This document shows positions 8,530-18,472 of a DNA stretch of 64,000 nt, piece by piece (position 1 is the first letter of the stretch; every line of letters begins with the position of its first letter). The DNA comes from Pelagibacteraceae bacterium AG-410-N23 (GTDB lineage Bacteria > Pseudomonadota > Alphaproteobacteria > Pelagibacterales > Pelagibacteraceae): positions 1 to 64,000 of the forward strand of contig QCKW01000003.1 in assembly GCA_003215055.1 (NCBI GenBank), given 5' to 3'. The translations under genes and the position numbers were made by a program. Under the pieces are notes generated by a model. That model made no database searches. It was not told the DNA's origin and saw only the letters and a list, made by a program, of their open reading frames with translations.

Positions 8530-11375
8530 TAAATTGTTCCTTTTAAATTTTTTACTACCATATTAAAACCTGTAGCGTTTGAGGCTTTGATCATCAAATA
8601 ATCATTATTATTTAATTCATTTTTAATCAATTCAATAATTTGATTATTATTATGTAAAATTCTTCCCTTTTTTGATTTTGATAGGTTTTTAAATATAGAA
8701 GCGATATTTTTTCCTCTTACAAAAACTTTATCTATTTTTGCTTTATTTATAAACGGAACAACTGAATCGTGAAGTTTTTTTGAATGTTTTCCTAGCTCCA
8801 ACATATCGCCAAGCAAAAGATATTTTTTTGATTTATTTGTTTTAATTTTTTCAAAATTTGAAATTGCAGATTTTAAAGAAAGAGGATTTGAATTATAACT
8901 CTCATCAATAAGGTTGATACGTTTATTTTTAATCTTTATTCTTGAAAAATCTCCCCTTCCTTCAGGAATTTTGAAATTTAAAAAAATTCTGTTATCCAAA
9001 TTAAGTACATTTAAATGAACACTCATCACTGCTATAGCAGCAAGAATATTGTATATGCTGCTTTTAAAGTTATTGGCGATTAAAAAAGATTTTTTTAAGT
9101 TTTTAGATTTTATAGTTATCTTGAAATAGATTTTATCTCTTTTAATATTTAAAAGTTTAATATCTGATTTTTTATTTTTGATTCCAAAAGTTATTATATT
9201 TAATCTTTTTTCATCGGCTATTTTTTTATGTAATTTATAGAAATTGTCATCAGCATTTAAAATGATATAACCTCCTTGATTCGTATTATTCATTATTTCT
9301 GCTTTTGCCAAAGCAATATGTTTTATACTCTTAAAGTTTTTTGCATGTGCATAATTAATATTTGTAATGACACTGATATTTGGTTTTATTATATTACTTA
9401 AATTATCTATCTCCCCTTTTTTATCCATCCCTACTTCTAAAATTCCATAATCATCATTAGGATTTAGGTTTAAAAGGCTCAAAGGGACTCCATATTTGTT
9501 ATTATAAGATTTTGGTGAAATACTTACTTTAAAAATTTTTTTTAAAGTGTTTCCTAATAATTCTTTAAGCGTAGTTTTTCCACAACTCCCAGTTATTGCA
9601 ACAATTTTTGTATCAATGTTTTTTCTAAAGATTGAGGAAGTTTTAGTTAAAAATTTCAATGTGTTTTCAACCTTGATCTGATTTTTTTTAATAAATTTAT
9701 TTTGAATTTTATTTACGATAGCAGCTGATGCTTTTTTTTTAAATGATTGTTCAACAAATTTATTTCCATCATTTTTTTTTCCTTTAATGGCAAAAAAAAT
9801 ATCATTTTTTTTTACTTCTTTTGAATTAATTCTTGCTTTTTTAAAAGGTATTATAGAAGGTAATTTTTTATTAGAAGATAGCTCGTTAATTACATTGACT
9901 TTTAAATTATTTGATAAATTTAAATTTTTAGACTTTATTGACTTTAAGATAATCTTTTTATCTGAAAAAAAAGTTTTGTGTTTACCAAAGTCTTGCATAG
10001 TTTCATGCCCTTTTCCTGCTACAAGTAAAATTTCTCCTGTCTTAAGATTTTTGATTGCTTCAGATATTGCTTTTGCTCTGTTAGGTATTTCCTTAATTCT
10101 TTTTCCTTTTTTTATTCCTTTTTTTATATCTCTTCTTATTTTATGAGAATTTTCAAATCTTGGATTATCATCAGTCAAATAGATTTCATCTGAATATTCA
10201 AAAGCAATTTTACCCATTTTTGATCTTTTATCTTGATCTCTATTACCACCACATCCAAATAGTAAAGAAATTTTTGTATTAGGAAATTGTTCTCTTAAAT
10301 TAAATAAGCATGTTTTTAAAGCATCTGGGGTATGCGCATAATCTAGAATAACCTTTGCTCGATTTTTAATTTTACCAATTTTTTCAAATCTTCCATTAAC
10401 AGGCTTTATTTTTGGTAAAATTTTCCAAATCTTATTAATATCTAAATTACTTCTCTCTGCAGCAATAATAGCCATAAATAAATTTTTTAATTGAATTTTT
10501 CCAATCAAATTCAAAATTAAATCTTTCACTTTATTATTGTGTCTAATTTTTAATAACTGACTTTCTCCCTTAAAAGAATGAGATAAAATTTTAAATTTGC
10601 CATTATTGTTATTTAATGTTTGTAATTTTAAATTTTTATTTATTGCAATCTTTTTAATTTTTTTAAATTCAGGTATTTTTTCATCAGTAATTATATACCC
10701 TCTTTTTTTTATAAGTTTTTCAAATAAATAGAGTTTTGCCTTAAGATAACTTTTTAAATCTTTATGATAATCTAAATGGTCTTGGGACAAGTTTGTAAAT
10801 ATTCCTATATTAAAATTTAAACCATCTAGTCTATTTTGTTTCAGGCCATGACTTGAAGCCTCCATTATTACATTATCTATTTTTTGTCTTTTGAGTTTTC
10901 TTAATATTTTACTTAATTGTATTGGGTCAGCTGTTGTGTTTGCTAAATTAAAATTTTTAGTATTTGACTTAACACCCAATGTACCGATTGAAGCAACTTT
11001 TTTATTATTCAATTTTAATATTTGGTGATAAAAGTCAGCAATTGAAGATTTTCCATTAGTACCTGTTACAGCAACAAGATTTTTTGATTTTTCATTGTGA
11101 ATTCTAAATGATATCTCTGCTAATAATTTTCGAATATTTTTAGTGGTAATATATAAAATTCCATTTTTAAATTCTTTAAATTTTTTTTCAGTAACAATTA
11201 CTTTAGAACCTCTTTTAATCGCATCTTTTACAAAATTATTTCCATCTATTTTATTACCTTTGATTGCAAAGAAAATATTATTTTTTTTTATTTTTTTACT
11301 ATCAAAAGAAATACCTGAAAAAAAATTTCTATTATATTTTTTACTAACCTGAGGAAAATAATCCTTGAGCTGCAT
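8529..11375 (-). CDS. murE-murF: MurE-MurF fusion (UDP-MurNAc-tripeptide synthetase / UDP-MurNAc-pentapeptide ligase)
   Basis: One 948-aa ORF with two Mur ligase modules: TGTNGKSSIADF (MurE half) and ITGSCGKTTLKELLG (MurF half), each preceded by its own (F)DSKKIKKNNIFFAIKG / NSKEVKKNDIFFAIKG N-domain. Confidence 0.92.
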   Translation of the reverse strand: MQLKDYFPQVSKKYNRNFFSGISFDSKKIKKNNIFFAIKGNKIDGNNFVKDAIKRGSKVIVTEKKFKEFKNGILYITTKNIRKLLAEISFRIHNEKSKNLVAVTGTNGKSSIADFYHQILKLNNKKVASIGTLGVKSNTKNFNLANTTADPIQLSKILRKLKRQKIDNVIMEASSHGLKQNRLDGLNFNIGIFTNLSQDHLDYHKDLKSYLKAKLYLFEKLIKKRGYIITDEKIPEFKKIKKIAINKNLKLQTLNNNNGKFKILSHSFKGESQLLKIRHNNKVKDLILNLIGKIQLKNLFMAIIAAERSNLDINKIWKILPKIKPVNGRFEKIGKIKNRAKVILDYAHTPDALKTCLFNLREQFPNTKISLLFGCGGNRDQDKRSKMGKIAFEYSDEIYLTDDNPRFENSHKIRRDIKKGIKKGKRIKEIPNRAKAISEAIKNLKTGEILLVAGKGHETMQDFGKHKTFFSDKKIILKSIKSKNLNLSNNLKVNVINELSSNKKLPSIIPFKKARINSKEVKKNDIFFAIKGKKNDGNKFVEQSFKKKASAAIVNKIQNKFIKKNQIKVENTLKFLTKTSSIFRKNIDTKIVAITGSCGKTTLKELLGNTLKKIFKVSISPKSYNNKYGVPLSLLNLNPNDDYGILEVGMDKKGEIDNLSNIIKPNISVITNINYAHAKNFKSIKHIALAKAEIMNNTNQGGYIILNADDNFYKLHKKIADEKRLNIITFGIKNKKSDIKLLNIKRDKIYFKITIKSKNLKKSFLIANNFKSSIYNILAAIAVMSVHLNVLNLDNRIFLNFKIPEGRGDFSRIKIKNKRINLIDESYNSNPLSLKSAISNFEKIKTNKSKKYLLLGDMLELGKHSKKLHDSVVPFINKAKIDKVFVRGKNIASIFKNLSKSKKGRILHNNNQIIELIKNELNNNDYLMIKASNATGFNMVVKNLKGTI

Positions 11376-11378
11376 ATT

Positions 11379-13070
11379 CTAATTAACCTCACTATATTTT
11401 GTGGCTAAAATAGGCCCAATTTTTTCAATAATGTGTCCTGCTGTTTCTACACTGTTCCATCCTGCAGTATTTCTTGGACTTCCCTTCAATTTAAAATTTG
11501 ATCCATCTCTGTATGTGTAAATATAATCCTCATTAATTTGAGGTTCATCCAACATTACTGCTAATATGAATTTTGGTCTAGTTGTAGGAAAAATTGATAC
11601 AAAAGTATTTATTTTTTTTTTTGTATAATTTCCATCTAAACTTTTATTAGCTGTACCTGTTTTTCCTCCAATTTCATAACCATCAACATTAGCTAAATTA
11701 GCGGTACCCTCTTTGGTTGCTACAATTTTTCTCAATATTGGTAAAATTTTTTTGGAAACTTCTTCATCTAAGATTTTTTGTTTAATAATCTCTTTGTTTT
11801 TTTTAATCAAAAAAGGATTAATTTCGAAACCACCATTGACTATTATAGAGTATGCTTTTACCACTTGAAGTAATGTAGTTGTAATACCATGGCCAAATGA
11901 AGCAGTTGCAAGTGGACATTTTCCCCAATTAAATTTAATCGGTCTTCCAACCTCCTCGATCTCAAAATCAATTTTATCTAAAACACCAATTTTTGAAAGA
12001 AATGATCTAAATTTTTGCTCTCCTACTTTTTGGCCAATTCTTACAGAACCAATGTTTCCAGATCTTATTAAAATTTGTTCAACAGTTAAGTCTGCTGGTA
12101 TTTTATCGTCATATTCTCTTATTCGAAATCCTGCACATGATAATGATTTTGGTAAATCAATTAATTCTGAATTAGGTTCAATAATTTTTTCATTAAAGGC
12201 TGCGGCTAAGGTAAATGTTTTAAAGACAGACCCAAATTCATACACTCCTTTTGTTGCTTTATTTATGAAATTTACATCTGTAATTTTTGCTCTTTTATTG
12301 AGATCAAAATCTGGTAAAGAAATTAAAGAAATAATTTCTCCGTTATTTACGTTCATTAGAATAGCGGCGCTACCCTTAGTCCTAAAGATTTTATCAAATT
12401 TAATAAGCTCTTCTCTTATTAGAAATTGAATATCTTTATCAACAGTTAATTGGATAGGTTCATTGTTATTTTTAAGATTATAATCTTGTGATTTTTCTAA
12501 TCCCGATATACCCAAATTATCATTATCAATTTGTCCAATTATGTGACTAAATAAATTTTTCTGTGGATAAATTCTTAATAAACTTTCCCTAGTTTCTATA
12601 GATTTATCACCAAGTTGCATTAATTTTTCATAATTTTCTTCAGAAATTTTTTTTTCAATATAAAAAAATTTTCCCTTAGCAATTCTTTTTTTAATTTCAG
12701 AATAATCTTTTTTTGGAAAAATAAGTTTTAAATTTAAAATTAATCTTTCTTTATCAATAATCTTAGAGGGACTTATGCCAATATCTATTGAATTAACAGA
12801 TTTACTCAAATAATTTCCTTCTCGATCAAGAATATCTGCTCTGTACAATTTGTTTAGTTGTTTTGTTTTTTTTTTTACTATTTCATCATTTGATTTTCTT
12901 GAACCAAGGTGTGTCAAATGAATAGTAAAAATTAAAGAAATAATAAAAAAAATAAAAAAAATAAAAGATATTCTATTAAATGTAATATTTAACTTAGTCC
13001 TGCTTTTACTTAACGAGAAACTGCTTTCTTGATCTTCTAAAATAATTTTAGAATTTTTATCACTCATCAT
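11379..13070 (-). CDS. ftsI: Peptidoglycan D,D-transpeptidase FtsI (PBP3)
   Basis: Transpeptidase motifs (EFGSVFKTFT, SGNIGSVRIG, GKTGTANKS) after a single TM segment. Confidence 0.95.
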   Translation of the reverse strand: MMSDKNSKIILEDQESSFSLSKSRTKLNITFNRISFIFFIFFIISLIFTIHLTHLGSRKSNDEIVKKKTKQLNKLYRADILDREGNYLSKSVNSIDIGISPSKIIDKERLILNLKLIFPKKDYSEIKKRIAKGKFFYIEKKISEENYEKLMQLGDKSIETRESLLRIYPQKNLFSHIIGQIDNDNLGISGLEKSQDYNLKNNNEPIQLTVDKDIQFLIREELIKFDKIFRTKGSAAILMNVNNGEIISLISLPDFDLNKRAKITDVNFINKATKGVYEFGSVFKTFTLAAAFNEKIIEPNSELIDLPKSLSCAGFRIREYDDKIPADLTVEQILIRSGNIGSVRIGQKVGEQKFRSFLSKIGVLDKIDFEIEEVGRPIKFNWGKCPLATASFGHGITTTLLQVVKAYSIIVNGGFEINPFLIKKNKEIIKQKILDEEVSKKILPILRKIVATKEGTANLANVDGYEIGGKTGTANKSLDGNYTKKKINTFVSIFPTTRPKFILAVMLDEPQINEDYIYTYRDGSNFKLKGSPRNTAGWNSVETAGHIIEKIGPILATKYSEVN

Positions 13071-13356
13071 TTGTGGTAATCTTTTTTATACCTAACTTGT
13101 TTGAAATGTTTTTTATATTTTTTATGTCTTTTTTATCTAACACATCCTCAAAATATTGCTTTTGAAGTTTAATCAATCTTTCAGACGAACTTAAATAATT
13201 ATATTCCAACTTAGTATTTTCTAATTCTTTTTTAAATAATCTTAAATTTTCCTGAGAGACATAAATTTTATCCTCTATTTTTTTAGTTGAATTTTTTATA
13301 TAAGCTGTAAAAGTTATTAATGTAAGAATTAAAATAATTATTGAAAATTTCTTCAT
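13060..13356 (-). CDS. ftsL: FtsL-like division protein
   Basis: 98 aa, N-terminal TM then coiled coil; between rsmH and ftsI. Confidence 0.65.
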   Translation of the reverse strand: MKKFSIIILILTLITFTAYIKNSTKKIEDKIYVSQENLRLFKKELENTKLEYNYLSSSERLIKLQKQYFEDVLDKKDIKNIKNISNKLGIKKITTNDE

Positions 13357-14363
13357 AACTTATTCCCAATATTTTCAATTTCTATTAATGAATTAAATTT
13401 ATCAAACACATCAGTGTCAAATTCAAATACATCCTTCGTTTTAACTATATATCTTAATTTAGCAGATCTTGATCTTACATTTTCATTGATCTCTTTTTTG
13501 GAGGGAATAATTGGTTTTTTGATTAAATTTTTAAAAATTTTATCTGGCTCATCCATTATTGGTAGATAGCGTGATATACTCTTATTTTCTGTCAGACTTT
13601 TAAAAAAATATTTGACTATTCTATCTTCTATTGAATGAAAAGTTACTACAATTAAAAATCCATCTTTTTTTAAAATTTTTGATGCAAATACTAATCCTTT
13701 AATTAATTCTGTAATTTCTTTATTTACAAACATCCTGAGTGCTTGAAAAACTTTTGTAGCACTATGAATTTTAAAATTTTTTTTTTTTTTAATGCTCTCA
13801 ATTAATTCAACCAAATTTTTAGTATCAATTTTTTTTTGTAATCTTTCTTTGGTTATTTTTTGAGCTATTTTTTTTGCATCTATATCTTCTCCAAAAAATT
13901 TTATTATGTTCTCTAATTCTTTAACATTTAATTGGTTAATTGCATCTTTTGCAGAAAAGTCATTTAGACCAAGTCTCATATTCAGCTCACCGGTTGAATT
14001 AAAAGAAAGTCCTCTTGATAAATCTTTAATTTGTTTGAGTGAATAACCTAAATCAAATATTATTCCTCTAACATTTTCTTTTTTTAATTTAAGATCATTT
14101 AATTGACTAAATTTTTTATTCTTAAATAAAAATCTACTTTGATATTTACTTGAAATTTTGTCTGCTATTTTTTTTGTATTATTGTCTCTATCTAAAGCTA
14201 TAACTCTTGTATTTTCGTAACTTAAAATTTTTTTTGTATACCCACCTTGACCAAAGGTACAATCAATAAATGTGCCACCATGTTGAGGGGAAATAATGCT
14301 AATAATTTCGTTTAGCAGTACCGGATAATGTTTTGAAGTATCCAATACCATGGTGGCGTCCAT
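13353..14363 (-). CDS. rsmH: 16S rRNA (cytosine-N4)-methyltransferase RsmH (MraW)
   Basis: [48 protein letters not shown]. Confidence 0.96.
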   Translation of the reverse strand: MDATMVLDTSKHYPVLLNEIISIISPQHGGTFIDCTFGQGGYTKKILSYENTRVIALDRDNNTKKIADKISSKYQSRFLFKNKKFSQLNDLKLKKENVRGIIFDLGYSLKQIKDLSRGLSFNSTGELNMRLGLNDFSAKDAINQLNVKELENIIKFFGEDIDAKKIAQKITKERLQKKIDTKNLVELIESIKKKKNFKIHSATKVFQALRMFVNKEITELIKGLVFASKILKKDGFLIVVTFHSIEDRIVKYFFKSLTENKSISRYLPIMDEPDKIFKNLIKKPIIPSKKEINENVRSRSAKLRYIVKTKDVFEFDTDVFDKFNSLIEIENIGNKL

Positions 14364-14381
14364 TTATTTTCTTGAAGACCA

Positions 14382-15848
14382 TTAATTTTTTTGTCTTCTC
14401 AAAAATGCAGGAATTTCCAAATCATCCTCTTCATCTTGAGATGAATTTAAAAAATTTTCAGAATCTGAGTTATGATCAGAACTAAATAGGTCTGGCTCAT
14501 CTACATCGACACCAAATTCCTTAAGATCATTTGATATTTTATCTTTTATTTCTGATCCGTTTATTACTTCCTGAGAAAATGATTTCTCCTCTTCGCTTGA
14601 GGTATTTTCAACAATATTCTCAATTTCTTGGTTTCTTAGTAACTCCTCATGATATTGATTATTCACTTGTTCTACAGTTTGATTTGTTGTCGTATTATTA
14701 ATTTCTTCTGAAACAACCTCACTTTCAAGTTTAAGCGCATTTGCACCGTGAGAGACTGGTGATGTATTGTTGTTTGAGAAATTAAAAGATGATGTTGAAC
14801 CAAGATTAGAAAAATCTGAATAACCTGTGTTTCGATTTTGAATCCTATGAACCATATTTACAACTGATTTCGACTCAGGCTGTTGGTTGTCTAAAGAAGT
14901 TGCAACAATTGAAACCCTGATTTTGCCATCAAGGTTTGTATCTTTTATTGCCCCAATTATAACCTCAGCATCAGCTTCTACTTCGGATCTAATTTTATGA
15001 ACAATTTCGTCTACTTCAAATAATTTTAAATCTTGGCCACCAGTGATGTTTACTAATAAACCTTTTGCACCTTTTAAAGTGTAGTCATCAATCAAAGGAT
15101 TGCTTATAGCCATTTCAGTAGCTTTCATCGCCCTACCTTCTCCTTCAGCTTCCCCAGTTCCCATCATTGCTTTTCCCATTGATGCCATCACAGTTTCAAC
15201 ATCAGCAAAATCAAGATTTACAATTCCTGGTCTTACCATTAAATCTGTTACACTTTGAACTCCATGCATTAAAACATTATTTGAAAGTTTAAAAGACTCT
15301 TCAAAAGTAGTTTGTTCATTCGCAATTTTAAATAAGTTTTGATTTGGAATAACAATTATTGTATCTACATGTTTTCTTAATTCCTCAAGTCCAATTTGAC
15401 CTCTTCTCATTCTAGATGGACCTTCATATAAAAAAGGTAGAGTAACAACTCCAACTGTCAAAATATTCAATTCTTTAGCAGCTCTAGCAATTACATGTGC
15501 AGCTCCAGTGCCTGTACCACCTCCCATTCCAGCAGCAATAAAAACCATGTTAGCTCCTTGAAGAATATTAATAATTTCATTTAAAGACTCATCAGCAGCA
15601 GCTTGGCCAATATCAAGTTTTGCACCAGCTCCTAAACCTTTTGTTAGGTTTAGACCTATTTGAATTTTTGATTTTGCTTTACTATGTTTTAGATCTTGTG
15701 CATCAGTATTTACAGCTATAAATTCAACACCCTCCATTCCATTATCTATCATTTCATTAATAGCATTTCCTCCAGCTCCACCAACTCCCATAACTAGAAG
15801 TCTTGGTTGTAATTCTTTTATTTCTGGTACTTTAAAGTTTATTGTCAT
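14382..15848 (-). CDS. ftsZ: Cell division protein FtsZ
   Basis: [19 protein letters not shown] tubulin signature; C-terminal [12 protein letters not shown]. Start chosen at MTINFKVPE (15848) with strong SD GAGGGGGAT; the ORF-track start at 15902 runs into mraZ. Confidence 0.97.
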   Translation of the reverse strand: MTINFKVPEIKELQPRLLVMGVGGAGGNAINEMIDNGMEGVEFIAVNTDAQDLKHSKAKSKIQIGLNLTKGLGAGAKLDIGQAAADESLNEIINILQGANMVFIAAGMGGGTGTGAAHVIARAAKELNILTVGVVTLPFLYEGPSRMRRGQIGLEELRKHVDTIIVIPNQNLFKIANEQTTFEESFKLSNNVLMHGVQSVTDLMVRPGIVNLDFADVETVMASMGKAMMGTGEAEGEGRAMKATEMAISNPLIDDYTLKGAKGLLVNITGGQDLKLFEVDEIVHKIRSEVEADAEVIIGAIKDTNLDGKIRVSIVATSLDNQQPESKSVVNMVHRIQNRNTGYSDFSNLGSTSSFNFSNNNTSPVSHGANALKLESEVVSEEINNTTTNQTVEQVNNQYHEELLRNQEIENIVENTSSEEEKSFSQEVINGSEIKDKISNDLKEFGVDVDEPDLFSSDHNSDSENFLNSSQDEEDDLEIPAFLRRQKN

Positions 15849-15864
15849 TTTATTATCCCCCTCA

Positions 15865-16320
15865 TTATTTGTTAAGTTGATGCTCCCATTTAAGGCTCGC
15901 ACGATTTATGTTTGCTTTTTTTCTTGCATTCACCTTAAATTTTTCAAAAGTTGTTGGCTCCCAAATTTGAAATGTTTTACCTTGTCCAACAAACAACATG
16001 CTATTTTTAATTTTTGCATGTTTTAATAATTTTGAAGTAAGTGAAATTCTTCCTTCACTATCAAATTGTAAATTTATACTTTCAGATAAAACTGATGTTG
16101 CAAAATAATCTCTTTTTTCCTCAAAAGGGCTCAAAGTATCAATTGTGTTTGAAATTTTTTCAATCCTATCTTGCGGCCATGCTTCTATTGATTGGTTATT
16201 AAATGATGGATAGCAAATCACTCCATTATAACCTAAGTTGGATAAATAAGATCTATAACTAGCAGGCACTGACACCCTTCCTTTTTTGTCCAATTTGTTT
16301 TCGTAGGTCGATAAAAACAT
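15865..16320 (-). CDS. mraZ: Transcriptional regulator MraZ
   Basis: [26 protein letters not shown] with repeated AbrB/MraZ fold. Confidence 0.96.
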   Translation of the reverse strand: MFLSTYENKLDKKGRVSVPASYRSYLSNLGYNGVICYPSFNNQSIEAWPQDRIEKISNTIDTLSPFEEKRDYFATSVLSESINLQFDSEGRISLTSKLLKHAKIKNSMLFVGQGKTFQIWEPTTFEKFKVNARKKANINRASLKWEHQLNK

Positions 16321-16348
16321 AAACCATAAATCTCTATATATCCCTATA

Positions 16349-16373
16349 TGGGAATTTATGGGATATTATGGGT
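16349..16373 (+). promoter_or_regulatory. MraZ-box-like array: TGGGA-ATTTA-TGGGA-TATTA-TGGGT
   Basis: Three TGGGN pentamers at 16349, 16359, 16369 with exact 5-nt spacers, just upstream of mraZ (opposite strand to mraZ). Confidence 0.7.
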
Positions 16374-16391
16374 TTTTACGAAGAGAGTCAA
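16363..16391 (-). promoter_or_regulatory. Putative sigma70 promoter of mraZ-ftsZ: TTGACT-17-TAATAT, GANTC at 16385-16389 overlapping the -35
   Basis: -35 TTGACT (16391-16386), 17-nt spacer, -10 TAATAT (16368-16363). Confidence 0.7.
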
Positions 16392-16473
16392 TACATACAA
16401 TCTATAATTTAATTCATATAAAAAGCTTATAAAAAAAGTGAGTCAAAACGAGAACATTTAATTATGAGGAATA

Positions 16474-16833
16474 TTGCCAGATAAACTATAAGCCGGGTTC
16501 TGTCATTTAAACTTATCATTTGTCTAGGCTTAAGATCACTCTTAAGCTCAAGCAACTAACCCTGATGACTAGCCAAGAATTGCTTTTAGTTTTACAACAA
16601 TGTCATCTCTACTTAGTCTTGCTCCCAGTGGGGTTTTCCAGCGTTCATTGTTACCAATAGAACCGGTGTGCTCTTACCACACCTTTTCACCCTTGCCATG
16701 TTATGGCGGTTTATTTTCTGTGGCACTATCCCTAGGGTTGCCCCCGCCAGGTGTTACCTGGCACTGTATTCTTGCAGAGTCCGGACTTTCCTCTTTAATA
16801 ATTAATCAAAGCGATAAGTCATTTATCTGGCAG
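16474..16833 (-). ncRNA. rnpB: RNase P RNA
   Basis: Minus strand GAGGAAAGTCCGGACTC near the 5' end, ACAGAACCCGGCTTATAG near the 3' end, P1 pairing CTGCCAGATAAA/TTTATCTGGCA. Ends approximate. Confidence 0.96.
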
Positions 16834-16837
16834 TAAC

Positions 16838-16865
16838 ATTCTAGTTAAAAATAATAGAAAAACAA
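16838..16865 (-). promoter_or_regulatory. Putative rnpB promoter TTGTTT-16-TAGAAT
   Basis: -35 at 16865-16860, -10 at 16843-16838, predicted start at about 16831 coincides with the P1 helix. Confidence 0.5.
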
Positions 16866-16891
16866 CATATTTTATAAGATTAAAATATGTT
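16864..16891 (-). terminator. Perfect 11-bp inverted repeat with 6-nt loop, followed on the minus strand by GTTTTTC
   Basis: AACATATTTTA-taagat-TAAAATATGTT; spans the ampD stop codon. Confidence 0.5.
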
Positions 16892-17605
16892 TCTACTGAT
16901 AAATAGACACTCTTTATCTATAATTCCATTTACTAAACTTTGTCTAAATCTTCTCTGAAAGGATATCGTTAATATACGTTTGTTATAATTTGATTTAGAT
17001 GATTTGATTTTGTTATATCCAATTTTGTATAAATTCCTTAAAAATTCCTTCTCCTCTACTGAATTAAGTCTGATCAATCTTTTTTTTTTAAGTTTATTTT
17101 CATTTAAATTGTGCCAATTTGCTAAATGTGATTTTGCCAAAATTTTCCATGGAAATTTTTCTCCAGGATCTTTTTTACGATCAGGTGAAATATCTGAATG
17201 TCCCAAAATGTTTTTAAGATTAATTCTATATTCATTTATTAATTTCTTAATTAATTTTCTCAATGAATGAATTTGTGCTACTTTGTAATTTTCATTAAAA
17301 TGATCATGACCAGAATTTTGTATCTCTATTCCAATTGAATATTTATTTAAAGATTTAAAACTTTTCCAACTTGATATTCCAGCATGCCAAGCCTCATATA
17401 AATCCGGAACCAAATTCAGTATATTGCCATTTTTTTTTATAAAATAATGCGCACTTACATTTGATTTTTCATCACATAATTTTTTTATGGCAGATGATTC
17501 TTTTTTCATCCCTGTGTAATGTAAAATTATAAATTTGATGTTTTGTTTTGATCTTTTGGGTAAGTTGAAATTAGGAGAATAATTATTTGTTATTTTAAGC
17601 CACAT
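16880..17605 (-). CDS. ampD: N-acetylmuramoyl-L-alanine amidase, AmpD/AmiD family (Amidase_2 plus C-terminal PG-binding-like region)
   Basis: IKFIILHYTGMK, SAHYFIKKNG, YSIGIEIQNSGHD, LGHSDISPDRKKDPGEKFPW. Confidence 0.9.
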   Translation of the reverse strand: MWLKITNNYSPNFNLPKRSKQNIKFIILHYTGMKKESSAIKKLCDEKSNVSAHYFIKKNGNILNLVPDLYEAWHAGISSWKSFKSLNKYSIGIEIQNSGHDHFNENYKVAQIHSLRKLIKKLINEYRINLKNILGHSDISPDRKKDPGEKFPWKILAKSHLANWHNLNENKLKKKRLIRLNSVEEKEFLRNLYKIGYNKIKSSKSNYNKRILTISFQRRFRQSLVNGIIDKECLFISRNIF

Positions 17606-17670
17606 TTAAGCTTTATTTTTGATTAATTCTTAATTTACATTGTTGTAATCTATAATATAAAACGAGTTAA

Positions 17671-18459
17671 ATGATTAAAAAATTTGTATTTATTATAATT
17701 ACAACCTGTGCGCTAACACTTGGTGTGAATGCTGCTTCTGATGGAGACTTAATTCTAAAAAAAAATGACCCTAGGGAAATTAAGGACTGTTCTGAAACTT
17801 TTAATAGAGCTTCATTTGCATTAAACCAAGGATTAGATAAAGTTATATTCAAACCAATCGCAAGTGCTTATAGAATTTTACCCTCTCCAGTTAAAACAGG
17901 GGTAAGTAATTCTTTAGAAAATTTATCTAACCTTGTCACTATACCCAACAACATACTTCAAGGAGACTTAGCTTCAGCAGGAGCTAATACAGGAAGATTT
18001 TTAATTAATTCAACAATCGGATTACTTGGATTGATCGATGTTGCAGAAGCTGTTGGATTACCAAAAAATGAAAAAGAAGATTACGGACAATCCTTAGCAG
18101 TAGCTGGAGTTGGTCCAGGTTGTTACATCGTATTACCTGTTTTAGGCCCTAGCACCTCAAGAGATGCTTTAGCATCTACTTTTAATTTTATGGGTGGTGA
18201 CGCTTGGTATAATGTAACTGTACGTAATGATACACAATATTTTAGTGAACCAGACTTTTACGCAAGTAAAGTTGGTAGTGGTGTTGATTTTAGAGCTAAA
18301 AATTATGATGGCATTGAAAATTTAAAAAAAAATTCATTAGATTTTTATGCATCAGTAAAAAGTTTATACTTACAAGATAGACAACAAAAAATTCTTAATT
18401 CTAAAAAAATAATTAACACCCAGAATGATAGTGACTGGGAAGAGATCGAAAGCCAATAG
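17671..18459 (+). CDS. mlaA: MlaA/VacJ family phospholipid-transport protein
   Basis: Signal peptide, DPREIKDCSETFNRASFALNQGLDKVIFKPIASAYR, EDYGQSLAVAGVGPGCYIVLPVLGPSTSRD. Confidence 0.93.
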   Translation: MIKKFVFIIITTCALTLGVNAASDGDLILKKNDPREIKDCSETFNRASFALNQGLDKVIFKPIASAYRILPSPVKTGVSNSLENLSNLVTIPNNILQGDLASAGANTGRFLINSTIGLLGLIDVAEAVGLPKNEKEDYGQSLAVAGVGPGCYIVLPVLGPSTSRDALASTFNFMGGDAWYNVTVRNDTQYFSEPDFYASKVGSGVDFRAKNYDGIENLKKNSLDFYASVKSLYLQDRQQKILNSKKIINTQNDSDWEEIESQ

Positions 18460-18472
18460 ATATTTAAGATAA

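Noticed and set aside
9787-10146. 119-aa plus-strand ORF
   Set aside because: Antisense to murE-murF; Phe/Leu/Ile-rich mirror of a Lys/Asn-rich coding strand.
16600-16836. 78-aa plus-strand ORF
   Set aside because: Lies antisense to rnpB; explained by structured RNA.
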